DNA of 64,000 nucleotides from Terriglobia bacterium (lineage in GTDB: Bacteria; Acidobacteriota; Terriglobia; Bryobacterales; Bryobacteraceae). Shown in pieces: positions 49,801-57,438 of this stretch. Each line of letters opens with the position of its first letter. Position 1 is the stretch's first letter. The DNA lies in the NCBI GenBank assembly GCA_020073305.1, contig JAIQFK010000011.1, positions 1-64,000 on the forward strand, given 5' to 3'. The notes beneath the pieces were generated by a model. It made no database searches, was not told the DNA's origin, and worked only from the letters and a program-made list of their open reading frames with translations. A program made the position numbers and the translations under genes.

Positions 49801-50292
49801 GCCGGGAGAAAGACGGGCCAGGAACGTGAAGGTGCGCTGGCCGCCCAAAGGCAGATCCGACATGTTCCGGCTGTTCAGGGAGGCGCCGAGCGTTGTGTTC
49901 TCGGTTTGCAGCAGCGGCGCCTGCGCCGTCACTTCAACCGATTCCGTCACATCGCCCACTGGCAGAGTCAGAGGAACGCCGATGCGGTCTCCGCCGGTGA
50001 CCACTACGTTTTCCTGCGCCACGCGCCGGAAGCCTTGCGCCTCCGCGCTCACGGTGTAGATGCCCGGCTTCAAAGCTGGGCGCACATATTCACCGCTCTC
50101 GTTGGTCGTCACCATATAACTGAGGTTGGTGGCGACCTCCGTAATGGTGACCTTGACATTCGGAATGGCCGCTCCCGACTGGTCGTTGACGGTACCGGCG
50201 ATGGTACCCAGGTCTCGTTGGGCAAGTGCCGTACTGCCCGCGAGCAAGAAAAACATCAGCGTAGCGACAAGGTAACGCATATGCCTCCTCAT
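46855..50292 (-). CDS. Oar-like TonB-dependent receptor with carboxypeptidase-regulatory domain
   Basis: An 1145-residue outer-membrane receptor. It has a signal peptide (ending ALAQ), an N-terminal carboxypeptidase-regulatory-like beta-sandwich (about 28-110, GTIAGTVNDQSGAAIPNVKVTITE), and a plug domain (about 120-250, GVDNNVNVIDF and MRVLTNGYNAEYGRGAGGVVNVNLKSGTN). A large barrel follows to the terminal aromatic ALRLQF. Such proteins import large oligosaccharide or peptide ligands with TonB energy. Either ATG 50292 or ATG 50280 may be used; AGGAGG falls between them, only 3 bases before 50280. An upstream LacI-type operator suggests regulation by a sugar. Confidence 0.88.
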   Translation of the reverse strand: MRRHMRYLVATLMFFLLAGSTALAQRDLGTIAGTVNDQSGAAIPNVKVTITEVATNLSYMVTTNESGEYVRPALKPGIYTVSAEAQGFRRVAQENVVVTGGDRIGVPLTLPVGDVTESVEVTAQAPLLQTENTTLGASLNSRNMSDLPLGGQRTFTFLARLSPGVLAAEPGARDAVGGGFSANGVRSNGQNNFLLNGVDNNVNVIDFLNQTAFVVGPSVEAIGEMRVLTNGYNAEYGRGAGGVVNVNLKSGTNQIHGTLFEILQNKNLDANRWENNLSDTPPGPFRQNQFGAAAGGPIIKNRTFIFGDYQGTRIASSGGVIQNLGNGGFYTVATAAMKNGDFSSLLPAVQLYDPASTTTVNGQTTRTPFAGNIIPANRMDPVAKAIMALYPATNQPIIAGGYPRNDLFVSTPGNQTTDQGDVRVDHRLTEKDSLFGTLSWADTNKTSGPPLPGALDGATFAGVPEVDLSRNAMLSWTRVWSPAILSETRVGFTRLVTSRVQNNSNTDLFKALNLGGYDPTGPLNGGLPQIQFTTTSQQQYAGQTYSQIGANSWLPSKEYSNVWDFIQNVAINKGSHAMKFGAEVRQIRFPFFQVPYPHGELYFTQNETANASTLNATNSGDQMASFLLGTVNWGQISTTNFISSQKWAYAFYGQDDWKLTPKITVSLGLRYELFSPINEGFGHQSNFDIDKLTLVIPKGPNQSAPLPPNFATAFPNVSVSRGQTSSYLIPWDKLNFAPRLGIAYQVRPTTVVRLGYGIFYGGEENQGGNPNRGESVPFNESPQLFRTPDESVWGTNPYFTGGFQAGFPSNVFTLPAPISFRSLAVDFRNTLVHKWNIAVQHELPGQMAIELAYVGNHTAHALLQPDQNACPNFASATGVSCDSLRPIPYIYGLNGTASFGFGNYAGMTASLTKRYSAGLQFIAAYTYGHALANSGTTLSGSNGLGTIDPTNYGTSYTSASWDVRHNFTTGLTYDVPFGRGKKFGSSMNRAADILVGGWQMNGVITLHTGNPFTLRASGCQGQWNICRPDLVSGKNPNNAPSGGRTPTQWFDTSAVTGPAALTGGNLGMQSNNAPGAKTLDFSLFKDFALTERWKVQFRAESFNLTNTPQFTTPDNNLSDGTNFGRITGTQPGSERHIQFALRLQF

Positions 50293-50305
50293 GATCGGAC
50301 CCCAA

Positions 50306-50321
50306 TGTAAACGATTTCACA
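50306..50321. promoter_or_regulatory. LacI-family/cre-like operator upstream of the TonB receptor
   Basis: TGTAAACGATTTCACA, an imperfect palindrome centred on CG, begins 14 bases before the receptor ATG. Its first 14 bases fit the cre consensus TGWAANCGNTNWCA at every position, and LacI-family operators share this form. Lying in the leader, it is placed for repression of the receptor gene. The regulator itself is not in the window. Confidence 0.5.
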
Positions 50322-50419
50322 GAATAATATCACCACCTCTCCCATCTGTAAAGAAAAATTAATACGTTTGCATTACTGCTCTGTTCGACTTCGAACATGC
50401 CGTAGAATGTTGGAAATAC

Positions 50420-52087
50420 GTGCTCTCACGCCTCGCTATCGGGTTCGCCCTACTCTCCTTTCTGGCCCTTCCTTATGCTCTCGAGCTGAGCTTCTCTGAC
50501 ATCGCCGCATCCTCTGGCCTCAGGCTTCCCAACACCTATGGAGGCCGCACGCACAAGGAATACATTCTGGAAACAACCGGTAATGGCGCCGCTATTTTTG
50601 ACTATGATGGCGATGGGTTTAACGATATTTTCATCGCCAACGGCGCCACGCTGGAGGGCCAGCCGCGCGCCACCCATCCCCAGCTTTACCGGAACAATGG
50701 CACAGGCCATTTCACCGAAGTTTCCGAGCAGGCCGGCCTGACCCACGAAGGCTGGGGGCAAGGGGTTTGCATCGGCGATTACGATAACGACGGCCACCCC
50801 GATCTGCTCGTCACCTACTACGGCCACAACGTCCTTTACCGCAATCTGGGCAATGGAAAGTTTGCAGATGTTACGAAAGCCGCGGGCCTTCCCGTGGACG
50901 GCACGCGCTGGGGCACCGGCTGCACCTTTGTCGACTACGACCGCGACGGCAAACTCGACTTCTTTGTCTCGAATTATGTCGATCTCGACGTGAGCAAGAC
51001 GCCCCGGCCCGGCGAGCAGCCGACTTGCTTCTGGAAAGGCGCGCCCGTCATGTGCGGTCCGCAGGGTTTGCCGCTCGCGCACAACGCGCTCTACCACAAC
51101 AACGGCGACGGGACTTTCACCGACGTTTCGGAGAAGGCCGGTATCCTCAAGCCCGGCGGACGGTACGGCCTGGGTGTGGTCGCGGCGGATTTGGCTAACG
51201 ACGGCTGGCCGGACATCTACGTTGCTTGCGATATGACGCCCAGCCTTCTCTATCACAACCGCCATGACGGCACTTTCGAGGAGCGCGGCGTCGAGGCGGG
51301 CGTCGCCTACAATTTCAATGGCGCGCTGCAGGCCGGCATGGGCGTGGCGGTGGCGGATTTCGATGGCGATGGTTTGCTCGACATCGCGAAAACCAATTTT
51401 TCAGGCGACCTCTTATCGCTCTACAAGAACGAAGACGGCAAATTCTTCACCGATATCGCCCAGCAGAGCGGGTTAGGAGTCCATCAACTCCTCGGCTGGG
51501 GCATTGCGTTTCTGGATGTGGACGAGGACGGCTGGAAGGACCTGATCGTCGCCAACGGTCACGTCTACCCGGAAGTAGAGCGCGTCGATACCGGTGAAAA
51601 ATACGCCCAGCCCACCCTGGTCTACCGCAATCTGGGCAACGGCCGCTTTGCGGATATCACCGCGCAGGCAGGTCCGGCTTTCCAGCAGTCGCGTCCCGCG
51701 CGCGGCTTAGCGGTGGGAGATCTCGATGGAGACGGCCGCCCGGAGATCGTCATCGTGAACATGAATCAGACACCCAGCCTGCTCAAGAACACCGGCCCGC
51801 ACCAGAATTTCATCTCTATCCGATTAGTCGGGACGAGGTCCAACCGCAGCGCCATCGGCGCGCGCGTCACAATCGAGGCCGGCGGCCGCCGCCAGATCGA
51901 CGAAGTCCTGGGCGGCTCGAGCTTTTACTCACAAAACGATCTGGCGCTGTTTTTCGGGTTGGGCAAGGCGGAAACGGTCGACCGCATCGAAGTGCGATGG
52001 CCCAGCGGTGCGGTCGAAAAGTGGGAACACATCGCGGCCAACCGGAAAATCACGCTTACCGAGGGGGACGGACACCTGCGTCCCTAA
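50420..52087 (+). CDS. CRTAC1-family FG-GAP/ASPIC protein
   Basis: A 555-residue secreted protein with a signal peptide (ending LPYALE) and seven or so FG-GAP/VCBS repeats (IFDYDGDGFNDIFIANG, IGDYDNDGHPDLLV, FVDYDRDGKLDFFVSNY, VADFDGDGLLDIAKTN, VGDLDGDGRPEIVIVN). A C-terminal ASPIC/UnbV domain follows (about 465-545). It is likely a beta-propeller that binds calcium through the DxDxDG loops. It is divergent from the TonB receptor across 127 bp, so a shared control region is possible. GTG 50420 is the start. Its 3' end runs into the hairpin at 52063. Confidence 0.85.
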   Translation: MLSRLAIGFALLSFLALPYALELSFSDIAASSGLRLPNTYGGRTHKEYILETTGNGAAIFDYDGDGFNDIFIANGATLEGQPRATHPQLYRNNGTGHFTEVSEQAGLTHEGWGQGVCIGDYDNDGHPDLLVTYYGHNVLYRNLGNGKFADVTKAAGLPVDGTRWGTGCTFVDYDRDGKLDFFVSNYVDLDVSKTPRPGEQPTCFWKGAPVMCGPQGLPLAHNALYHNNGDGTFTDVSEKAGILKPGGRYGLGVVAADLANDGWPDIYVACDMTPSLLYHNRHDGTFEERGVEAGVAYNFNGALQAGMGVAVADFDGDGLLDIAKTNFSGDLLSLYKNEDGKFFTDIAQQSGLGVHQLLGWGIAFLDVDEDGWKDLIVANGHVYPEVERVDTGEKYAQPTLVYRNLGNGRFADITAQAGPAFQQSRPARGLAVGDLDGDGRPEIVIVNMNQTPSLLKNTGPHQNFISIRLVGTRSNRSAIGARVTIEAGGRRQIDEVLGGSSFYSQNDLALFFGLGKAETVDRIEVRWPSGAVEKWEHIAANRKITLTEGDGHLRP

Positions 52088-52144
52088 CACCGATAATCCC
52101 AACCTATCCGACATCCACACCGTGGACGCGGGTGTCCGTCCCCC
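52063..52144. terminator. Long hairpin between convergent genes
   Basis: Arms of 21 bases at 52063-52083 and 52124-52144 pair at all positions except one, which is G-T wobble in one orientation; the loop is 40 bases. The left arm is inside the last codons of the CRTAC1 gene and the right arm is 12 bases from the cimA stop. It may serve as a bidirectional, T-tract-free terminator or be a mobile repeat. The inner sequence GGACGCGGGTGTCC recalls the CACCCGGGTGTCC run at 46795. Confidence 0.6.
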
Positions 52145-52155
52145 ATTTCGAGCAG

Positions 52156-53766
52156 TCACACGCCCCAGCAATAATCCTCGACCGCCCGCTCCACCGATTC
52201 ATCCTGCTCCGTCAGCCGCATCAACTCCAGCCGGATCGCGTCCACTAGCGCGGACCAGCTCGCTTCGATGACGTTGTCGGAAACGCCGACCGTCGACCAG
52301 CTCTTGCGGTGATCGGACCACTCGACCAGCACGCGAACGCGCGCGGCAGAACCTTTCTTCGGCTCGAGGACACGCACCTTGTAATCGGTGAGACGGACTT
52401 CGGAGATGCGCGGATAAAGCGCGGACAGGCACTTGCGCAGGCAGACATCGAGCGCGTGCACGGGTCCGTGGCCGCTGGCGGTCGCCGAATGCACGCCATC
52501 CTGCGCGCGCAGATTCACCGTGGCCGTGGAGCGCGACCCCACCGTGCCCGCTGATTTCGTCGTTACCTCGTAGCCCTCGACGTCGAAGAAGTGCAGCCCG
52601 GGATACAGCGCCTCGCGCACCAGCAGTTCGAAAGTTCCCTCGGCGGCTTCCAGCTCGTAGCCGAGATATTCCATTTCTTTGATGCGCTCGAGCAGTTCGC
52701 GCCGCGAATCCTCGCTCAACCGGTCGGCCAGGCCGTGCTGCTTGAGTTTATAGAGCACGTTGCTGCGACCTGAGAGATCACTCACCAGCACGCGTTGCCG
52801 GTTGCCAATGAGCTCCGGCGCGATGTGCTCGTAGGTCGAATTGTCCTTCAGCACCGCGCTCACGTGCACGCCGCCCTTGTGCGCAAACGCGCTGTGGCCC
52901 ACGAACGGCTGGTCACCGCGCAGCGGCAAATTCGCGAGCTCCGCAATGAAGCGCGCCACAGTCGAAAGGCTGGTCAGCTTCTCCGGTCCGACCGTGGTGT
53001 GCCCGAGTTTCAATTCCAGGTTGGCGATGATGGAGGACAAATTGGCATTGCCGCAGCGCTCTCCATACCCGTTCATGCATCCCTGCACGTGGGTGCATCC
53101 CTGCTCGACCGCGGCCAGCGTGTTCGCCACCGCCACATCGGAATCGTTGTGGGTATGGATTCCCAGCACGCCATCGAATCGCTTGCGCACTTCCGACACG
53201 ATCTCGGCCAGCCGTCCGGTGAGCGTACCGCCATTGGTGTCGCAGAGCACCAGCACATCCGCCCCGGCTTTCTGCGCGGCTTCGAGCGTGCGTAGCGCGA
53301 AGGCGGCGTTCGCCAGATACCCGTCGAAGAAATGCTCGGCGTCGTAGACAACCTCTTTGCCGTGGTCTTTCAAATACTTCACGGTCTCTGAGATCAGCGT
53401 CAGGTTTTCTTCTTCCGTGATGCCCAGCGCGCGCTTGGTGTGCAGCTCCCAGCTCTTGCCGAAAATCGAGATCACCGGGGTTCCGGCGGCCACGAGCGCC
53501 GCCACGTTGCGGTCCTCGCCGACCGGATTCTTCGCGAAACGGGTCGCGCCAAAGGCCGTCAGCTTGGCATGATGCAGCTTCAGTTCTTTGGCGCGCTCGA
53601 AAAACTCTTTGTCTTTGGGATTAGAACCCGGCCAGCCACCTTCGATGTAGTCGATTCCCAGCTCGTCCAGCTTCTGCGCGATGACCAGCTTGTCATCGAC
53701 AGAAAACGAGATCGACTCGCCCTGTGTGCCGTCGCGCAGCGTGGTGTCGAAGGTGAAGATTTTCAT
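52156..53766 (-). CDS. cimA: Citramalate synthase
   Basis: A 536-residue HMGL-like acyltransferase of the CimA/LeuA family. It starts [22 protein letters not shown], has the metal-binding [21 protein letters not shown] and [25 protein letters not shown], and a C-terminal LeuA allosteric domain (about 400-520). Length and the GTQGE motif favour (R)-citramalate synthase (pyruvate plus acetyl-CoA), the first step of threonine-independent isoleucine synthesis. It is last in ilvBNC-cimA, and its start overlaps the ilvC stop. With the ilv genes it can feed 2-oxobutyrate to isoleucine. Isopropylmalate synthase is less likely. Confidence 0.85.
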   Translation of the reverse strand: MKIFTFDTTLRDGTQGESISFSVDDKLVIAQKLDELGIDYIEGGWPGSNPKDKEFFERAKELKLHHAKLTAFGATRFAKNPVGEDRNVAALVAAGTPVISIFGKSWELHTKRALGITEEENLTLISETVKYLKDHGKEVVYDAEHFFDGYLANAAFALRTLEAAQKAGADVLVLCDTNGGTLTGRLAEIVSEVRKRFDGVLGIHTHNDSDVAVANTLAAVEQGCTHVQGCMNGYGERCGNANLSSIIANLELKLGHTTVGPEKLTSLSTVARFIAELANLPLRGDQPFVGHSAFAHKGGVHVSAVLKDNSTYEHIAPELIGNRQRVLVSDLSGRSNVLYKLKQHGLADRLSEDSRRELLERIKEMEYLGYELEAAEGTFELLVREALYPGLHFFDVEGYEVTTKSAGTVGSRSTATVNLRAQDGVHSATASGHGPVHALDVCLRKCLSALYPRISEVRLTDYKVRVLEPKKGSAARVRVLVEWSDHRKSWSTVGVSDNVIEASWSALVDAIRLELMRLTEQDESVERAVEDYCWGV

Positions 53767-54806
53767 TTGCGGGCGGCCAGCGCCGGCTGGTCCTCCGGTA
53801 CCCCGACCTCTTTCTTCTTCTTGAGGAACGTCATCATTTCACGCAGCTCGCGGCCCACCTGCTCGATCTTCTGATTCCGCGCGGCTTCGCGCATGGCGAG
53901 GAAGTTCTTGCGTCCGGTCTTGTTCTCCGTAATCCACTGGCGCGCGAACTCGCCCGACTGCACCTCGGCCAGGATCTTGCGCATTTCGGCGCGCGTCTGC
54001 TCATTCACCACTCTCGACCCGCGCGTGTAATCGCCGTACTCGGCGGTGTCCGAAACCGAATACCGCATGTAGCTCAGACCGCCTTCCTGGATCAGATCGA
54101 CGATCAGCTTCAGCTCGTGCAGGCACTCGAAATAAGCGATCTCGGGCGCGTAACCGGCCTCTACCAGCGTCTCGAACCCCGCGCGGATCAGTTCGCTCAC
54201 GCCGCCGCACAGCACGCTCTGCTCGCCGAACAGGTCGCTCTCGGTCTCTTCGCGGAAATTCGTTTCGATGACCCCGGCTTTCAAACATCCCAGCGCCAGC
54301 GCATAGGCCAGAGCGCGCTCGAGCCCCTTCCCAGACGGATTCTGATGCACCGCCACCAGCGCCGGCACTCCGACGCCTTCGGTGAACAGCTCGCGCACGC
54401 GGTGGCCCGGAGCCTTGGGGGCAATCATGGAAACGTCAACGCCGGCCGGCGGCACGATCTCCTTAAAGTGGATGCAAAAGCCGTGAGCGAACATCAGTGT
54501 CTTGCCCGCCGTCATGTGCGGCGCGATCTCGTTGCTATAGAGGTCGGCCTGCAGGTGGTCCGAAACCAGAATCATGACGATGTCGGCGGCTTTTGCGGCA
54601 TCACTCACGGTCATGACCTTCAGACCGGCTGCTTCGGCCTTGCCCCATGATTTGCTTCCCTGGTACAAGCCCACCACCACATTCACGCCCGAATCGCGCA
54701 GGTTGAGCGCATGCGCGTGTCCCTGGCTGCCATAGCCGATAATGGCCACCGTGTGGCCCTTCAGATTCGCCAGACTCCCGTCTTTTTCGTAATATCGTTT
54801 CGCCAT
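53763..54806 (-). CDS. ilvC: Ketol-acid reductoisomerase, class I
   Basis: A 347-residue enzyme of valine/isoleucine synthesis. It has the NADPH site [20 protein letters not shown], catalytic [18 protein letters not shown], and metal-binding [20 protein letters not shown] and [19 protein letters not shown], i.e. the short class I form. It starts at the base after the ilvN stop and overlaps cimA by 4 bases, so translation is coupled. It carries a Lys-rich tail of about 15 residues after the last core helix. Confidence 0.96.
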   Translation of the reverse strand: MAKRYYEKDGSLANLKGHTVAIIGYGSQGHAHALNLRDSGVNVVVGLYQGSKSWGKAEAAGLKVMTVSDAAKAADIVMILVSDHLQADLYSNEIAPHMTAGKTLMFAHGFCIHFKEIVPPAGVDVSMIAPKAPGHRVRELFTEGVGVPALVAVHQNPSGKGLERALAYALALGCLKAGVIETNFREETESDLFGEQSVLCGGVSELIRAGFETLVEAGYAPEIAYFECLHELKLIVDLIQEGGLSYMRYSVSDTAEYGDYTRGSRVVNEQTRAEMRKILAEVQSGEFARQWITENKTGRKNFLAMREAARNQKIEQVGRELREMMTFLKKKKEVGVPEDQPALAARK

Positions 54807-55439
54807 TTAACTCTCCTCAGTAACTTCAACTTCGTCTTCTTGCCGCGTCGCCCCATCCCCGCCGGAGGCCCGTGCTTCACCCGGGCGTCGCCCCGTATGC
54901 GATACGCCATTGGCATCGCGGGACCCCGTTGGGGTCGCTATCGGTGGCTGCAGCCGCAATTTCTTCGCCTCCAGCGACATCGCCACAGCGCCTGAACGGA
55001 TCACTTCGATATCGCCGTAACTGCGCATTACCTGAACGAATTCGTCGACCTTTTCCGGATCATCCGTCGCTTCGAGAGCAAATCCTTCGGTCGAAGAATC
55101 GATTACGCGCGCTTTGAAGATCTCGGCTTCTTTCAGGATGGCAGTCCGCATTTCGAGCGGCGCTCGCACCCGGATCAGCACCAGCTCGCGGCACACCGCA
55201 GGCGATTCGGTGAGGTCCACCGCCTGCAGCACGTTGACCAGCTTGTTCATCTGCTTGATCACCTGCGCGCGCAGTATGGGATCGACGTCCACCACGATGG
55301 TCATGCGCGACAGCTCGGGGTCGAGCGTGCGCGCGACCGTGAGCGTTTCGATGTTGTAGCCTCGCGCGGTCAGCACCCCGGTGACGCGCATCAGCGCGCC
55401 GGGCTTGTTCTCGAGTAACAGCGAGATCACCTGCAGCAT
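54807..55439 (-). CDS. ilvN: Acetolactate synthase small subunit with extended C-terminus
   Basis: A 210-residue regulatory subunit, with an ACT domain at residues 2-75 (LLLENKPGALMRVTGVLTARGYNIETLTVA) that senses valine and a second domain to about residue 165. Usual proteins end there (about 160-175 residues); this one adds about 40 residues, GRRPGEARASGG and an acidic end, encoded by repeat-like DNA at 54810-54940. The gene follows ilvB by 10 bp and abuts ilvC. The tail could affect feedback inhibition or just be tolerated. Confidence 0.92.
   Translation of the reverse strand: MLQVISLLLENKPGALMRVTGVLTARGYNIETLTVARTLDPELSRMTIVVDVDPILRAQVIKQMNKLVNVLQAVDLTESPAVCRELVLIRVRAPLEMRTAILKEAEIFKARVIDSSTEGFALEATDDPEKVDEFVQVMRSYGDIEVIRSGAVAMSLEAKKLRLQPPIATPTGSRDANGVSHTGRRPGEARASGGDGATRQEDEVEVTEES
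54860..54936. repeat. Interspersed repeat element, copy 2, inside ilvN
   Basis: 54860-54889 matches the intergenic copy at 46777-46806 (28 of 30). It is followed by a 6-bp hairpin GACCCC-GTT-GGGGTC at 54922-54936. Together they fill the extra coding part of ilvN. Confidence 0.65.
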
Positions 55440-55449
55440 GGCAATTTCC

Positions 55450-57180
55450 TCATTTCGGCATGGCCACCGGCTCGGGCGGCCCCATCACCATCTCGTTGAC
55501 CGCGGCGCCTGCCGGAATCATCGGGTAGACGTTTTCAAAGGACGAGACTTTCACATTGAGCAGATACGGACCGGGCTCGCGCACCGCGGCTTCGAGCGCG
55601 CCGGCCAGTTCGTGCGGCTTCTCAATCGTCCGCCCTTTGAATCCATACGCGCCCGCGAGCTTCTCGGCGTCGGGGAAGCATTCCAGTTCCACCGCGCTCA
55701 GCCGGTTGTTGTAGAACAGTTCCTGCCACTGCCGCACCATCCCCAGATAGCCGTTGTTCATCACCACGATCTTGATGGGCAGCCCGTAATTGGCAATGGT
55801 GGCAAGTTCGGGAATGGACATCTGGAAGCCGCCGTCGCCCACCACCGCGAACACCAGCTTGTCGGGCCGCGCAAACTGCGCTCCGATCGAGCTTGGCAGT
55901 CCGAATCCCATTGAGCCCAGTCCGCCCGAGTTGATCCACAGGCGCGGCTCGCTGAAACGGATCAGTTGCGCGGCCCACATCTGGTGTTGTCCCACATCCG
56001 AGCACACAATGGCCTGCCCGCCGGAGAGCCGGTCGATTTCGGCCATCAGGTGTTGCGGCTTGATTTCGGTATCGGAGTAAGAAGGCGCCAGCGGAAATTC
56101 CTGCTTCCACGCGCGCACCTGCGCAAACCAGGCCTTGCGCGCCGCGGCGTTCTTGGCTTTCCGTTCCGGAGTCGCCTCCGCCAGCATCTTGTTCAACCGC
56201 TCGAGCACGCGCTTCACATCGCCCACAATCGGCAGATCCGGCACCCGGTTCTTGCCGATCTCCGCCGGATCGATATCCACGTGAATCACTTTGGCATGCG
56301 GCGCGAATGCGGAGATCCGGCCGGTCACGCGGTCGTCGAAGCGCACGCCCAGTGCGATCATGACGTCGCAGTTCGACATCCCCATGTTCGCCGCGTAGCT
56401 GCCGTGCATCCCCGGCATGCTCACAAAATTCGGGTGCTCAGCCGGCAGTCCGCCCAGTCCCATCAGCGTGCACACCACCGGCATATCCACAATCTCGGCC
56501 AACTCGCGCAAATCCTGTGTTGCGCCAGCCGCGATGATGCCGCCACCCGCATAGACCCAGGGACGCTCGGCGTCCCAGATCATCTGCGCCGCACGCTTCA
56601 CTTGGCCGGTGTGGCCTTCGGTGAACACTTTATAACCAGGGAGATGAATGCTGGTCACCGGCGTGTAGTGCCCTTGCGCCTGGAAAACATCTTTGGGGAC
56701 ATCCACCAGCACCGGGCCGGGCCGGCCGCTCGCCGCGATGTAAAACGCTTCGTGCACGATCTGCGGCAACTCCGCCAGCGTCTTCACCAGGAAATTGTGC
56801 TTGGTGCAGGAGCGCGTGATGCCGAACGTGTCGGCTTCCTGGAAGGCGTCGCTGCCGATCAGCTTGGTCGAAACCTGCCCCGTGATAGCCACAATCGGAA
56901 TCGAATCCATCATGGAATCGACCAGGCCAGTGATCAGGTTGGTCGCTCCCGGACCCGACGTCGCGCAGCAGACCCCCACTTTCCCCGTGGCGCGCGCGTA
57001 CCCTTCGGCCGCAAAGCAGGCGTTCTCTTCGTGGCGCACCAGGATGTGGCGGATGTGGTGGTCGTACATGGCGTCGTAGAAAGGCAGCGTCACGCCGCCC
57101 GGATACCCGAAGAAGCAGTCCACTCCTTCGCGCACCAGACATTCCAGAAGCATCTTCGCGCCACTCATTAAATTCGACAT
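55450..57180 (-). CDS. ilvB: Acetolactate synthase large subunit
   Basis: A 576-residue ThDP enzyme making acetolactate or acetohydroxybutyrate. It shows the N-terminal GVDCFFGYPGGVTLPFYDAM and RHEENACFAAEGYARATGKVGVC with the ThDP-activating Glu, the FAD/central domain (DVPKDVFQAQ), and the C-terminal ThDP motif GDGGFQMSIPELATIANYGLPIKIVVMNN. The start at 57180 has GAGG 8 bases upstream; 11 more in-frame codons upstream overlap the attenuator and are not expected to be used. It is first gene of ilvBNC-cimA, preceded by the leader described below. Confidence 0.95.
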   Translation of the reverse strand: MSNLMSGAKMLLECLVREGVDCFFGYPGGVTLPFYDAMYDHHIRHILVRHEENACFAAEGYARATGKVGVCCATSGPGATNLITGLVDSMMDSIPIVAITGQVSTKLIGSDAFQEADTFGITRSCTKHNFLVKTLAELPQIVHEAFYIAASGRPGPVLVDVPKDVFQAQGHYTPVTSIHLPGYKVFTEGHTGQVKRAAQMIWDAERPWVYAGGGIIAAGATQDLRELAEIVDMPVVCTLMGLGGLPAEHPNFVSMPGMHGSYAANMGMSNCDVMIALGVRFDDRVTGRISAFAPHAKVIHVDIDPAEIGKNRVPDLPIVGDVKRVLERLNKMLAEATPERKAKNAAARKAWFAQVRAWKQEFPLAPSYSDTEIKPQHLMAEIDRLSGGQAIVCSDVGQHQMWAAQLIRFSEPRLWINSGGLGSMGFGLPSSIGAQFARPDKLVFAVVGDGGFQMSIPELATIANYGLPIKIVVMNNGYLGMVRQWQELFYNNRLSAVELECFPDAEKLAGAYGFKGRTIEKPHELAGALEAAVREPGPYLLNVKVSSFENVYPMIPAGAAVNEMVMGPPEPVAMPK

Positions 57181-57210
57181 AATCTTTGCCTCAAAAAAGT
57201 ACCCATATAA

Positions 57211-57253
57211 CAAAAAAGGCCATCAGCCGGTTTCTTTTCCCCGCTGATGGCCT
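57211..57253 (-). terminator. Intrinsic terminator in the ilvB leader (attenuator)
   Basis: On the minus strand, stem AGGCCATCAGC/GCTGATGGCCT (11 bp, perfect; 57243-57253 with 57217-57227) has a 15-base loop and is followed by T6 (57212-57217). It ends about 31 bases before the ilvB ATG. Its 5' arm shares 57249-57253 with the competing upstream hairpin. Confidence 0.9.
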
Positions 57254-57274
57254 CGGAACCCTATCCGAGCGGCC
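57249..57274 (-). promoter_or_regulatory. Antiterminator hairpin candidate
   Basis: TCGGA plus flanks pairs as 6 bp (57252-57257 with 57264-57269) and, past a 2-base bulge, 3 more (57249-57251 with 57272-57274). It uses five bases of the terminator's 5' arm, so both cannot form fully at once. It begins right after the leader-peptide stop codon at 57275-57277. Confidence 0.65.
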
Positions 57275-57361
57275 TCAAGCGGGGCCGGATACGATGACCA
57301 GAATAATAATGCTGACGAGAGATTCGGAGCGAACGGAACGAGATGTGGAGCCTTCGAACAT
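57275..57361 (-). CDS. Branched-chain amino acid leader peptide of ilvB
   Basis: A 28-codon ORF, ATG 57361 to TGA 57275, that ends in S-I-I-I-L-V-I-V-S-G-P-A with L-V two codons earlier: four Ile, three Val and two Leu in residues 15-24. The run occupies 57319-57290, ending about 13 bases before the stop codon, where a ribosome stalled for lack of charged tRNA would leave the antiterminator free. A ribosome reaching the stop would cover it and let the terminator form. This is the logic of E. coli ivbL. The Shine-Dalgarno site is weak, and the predicted transcript start lies only a few bases upstream. Confidence 0.8.
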   Translation of the reverse strand: MFEGSTSRSVRSESLVSIIILVIVSGPA

Positions 57362-57372
57362 CACAAACTCAA

Positions 57373-57401
57373 AGTGTAGCCGGAAAGAATCGCAAATGCA
57401 A
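57373..57401 (-). promoter_or_regulatory. Candidate promoter of the ilv operon
   Basis: Minus-strand TTGCAT (57396-57401) and TACACT (57373-57378) are 17 bases apart, each 4 of 6 to the sigma-70 consensus. A start site about 7 bases after the -10 would lie near 57366, giving a 5' end almost at the leader ATG (57361). Confidence 0.5.
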
Positions 57402-57438
57402 GAGGCCGGGATTATTAAAACCGCTTATAGGTAGATTA

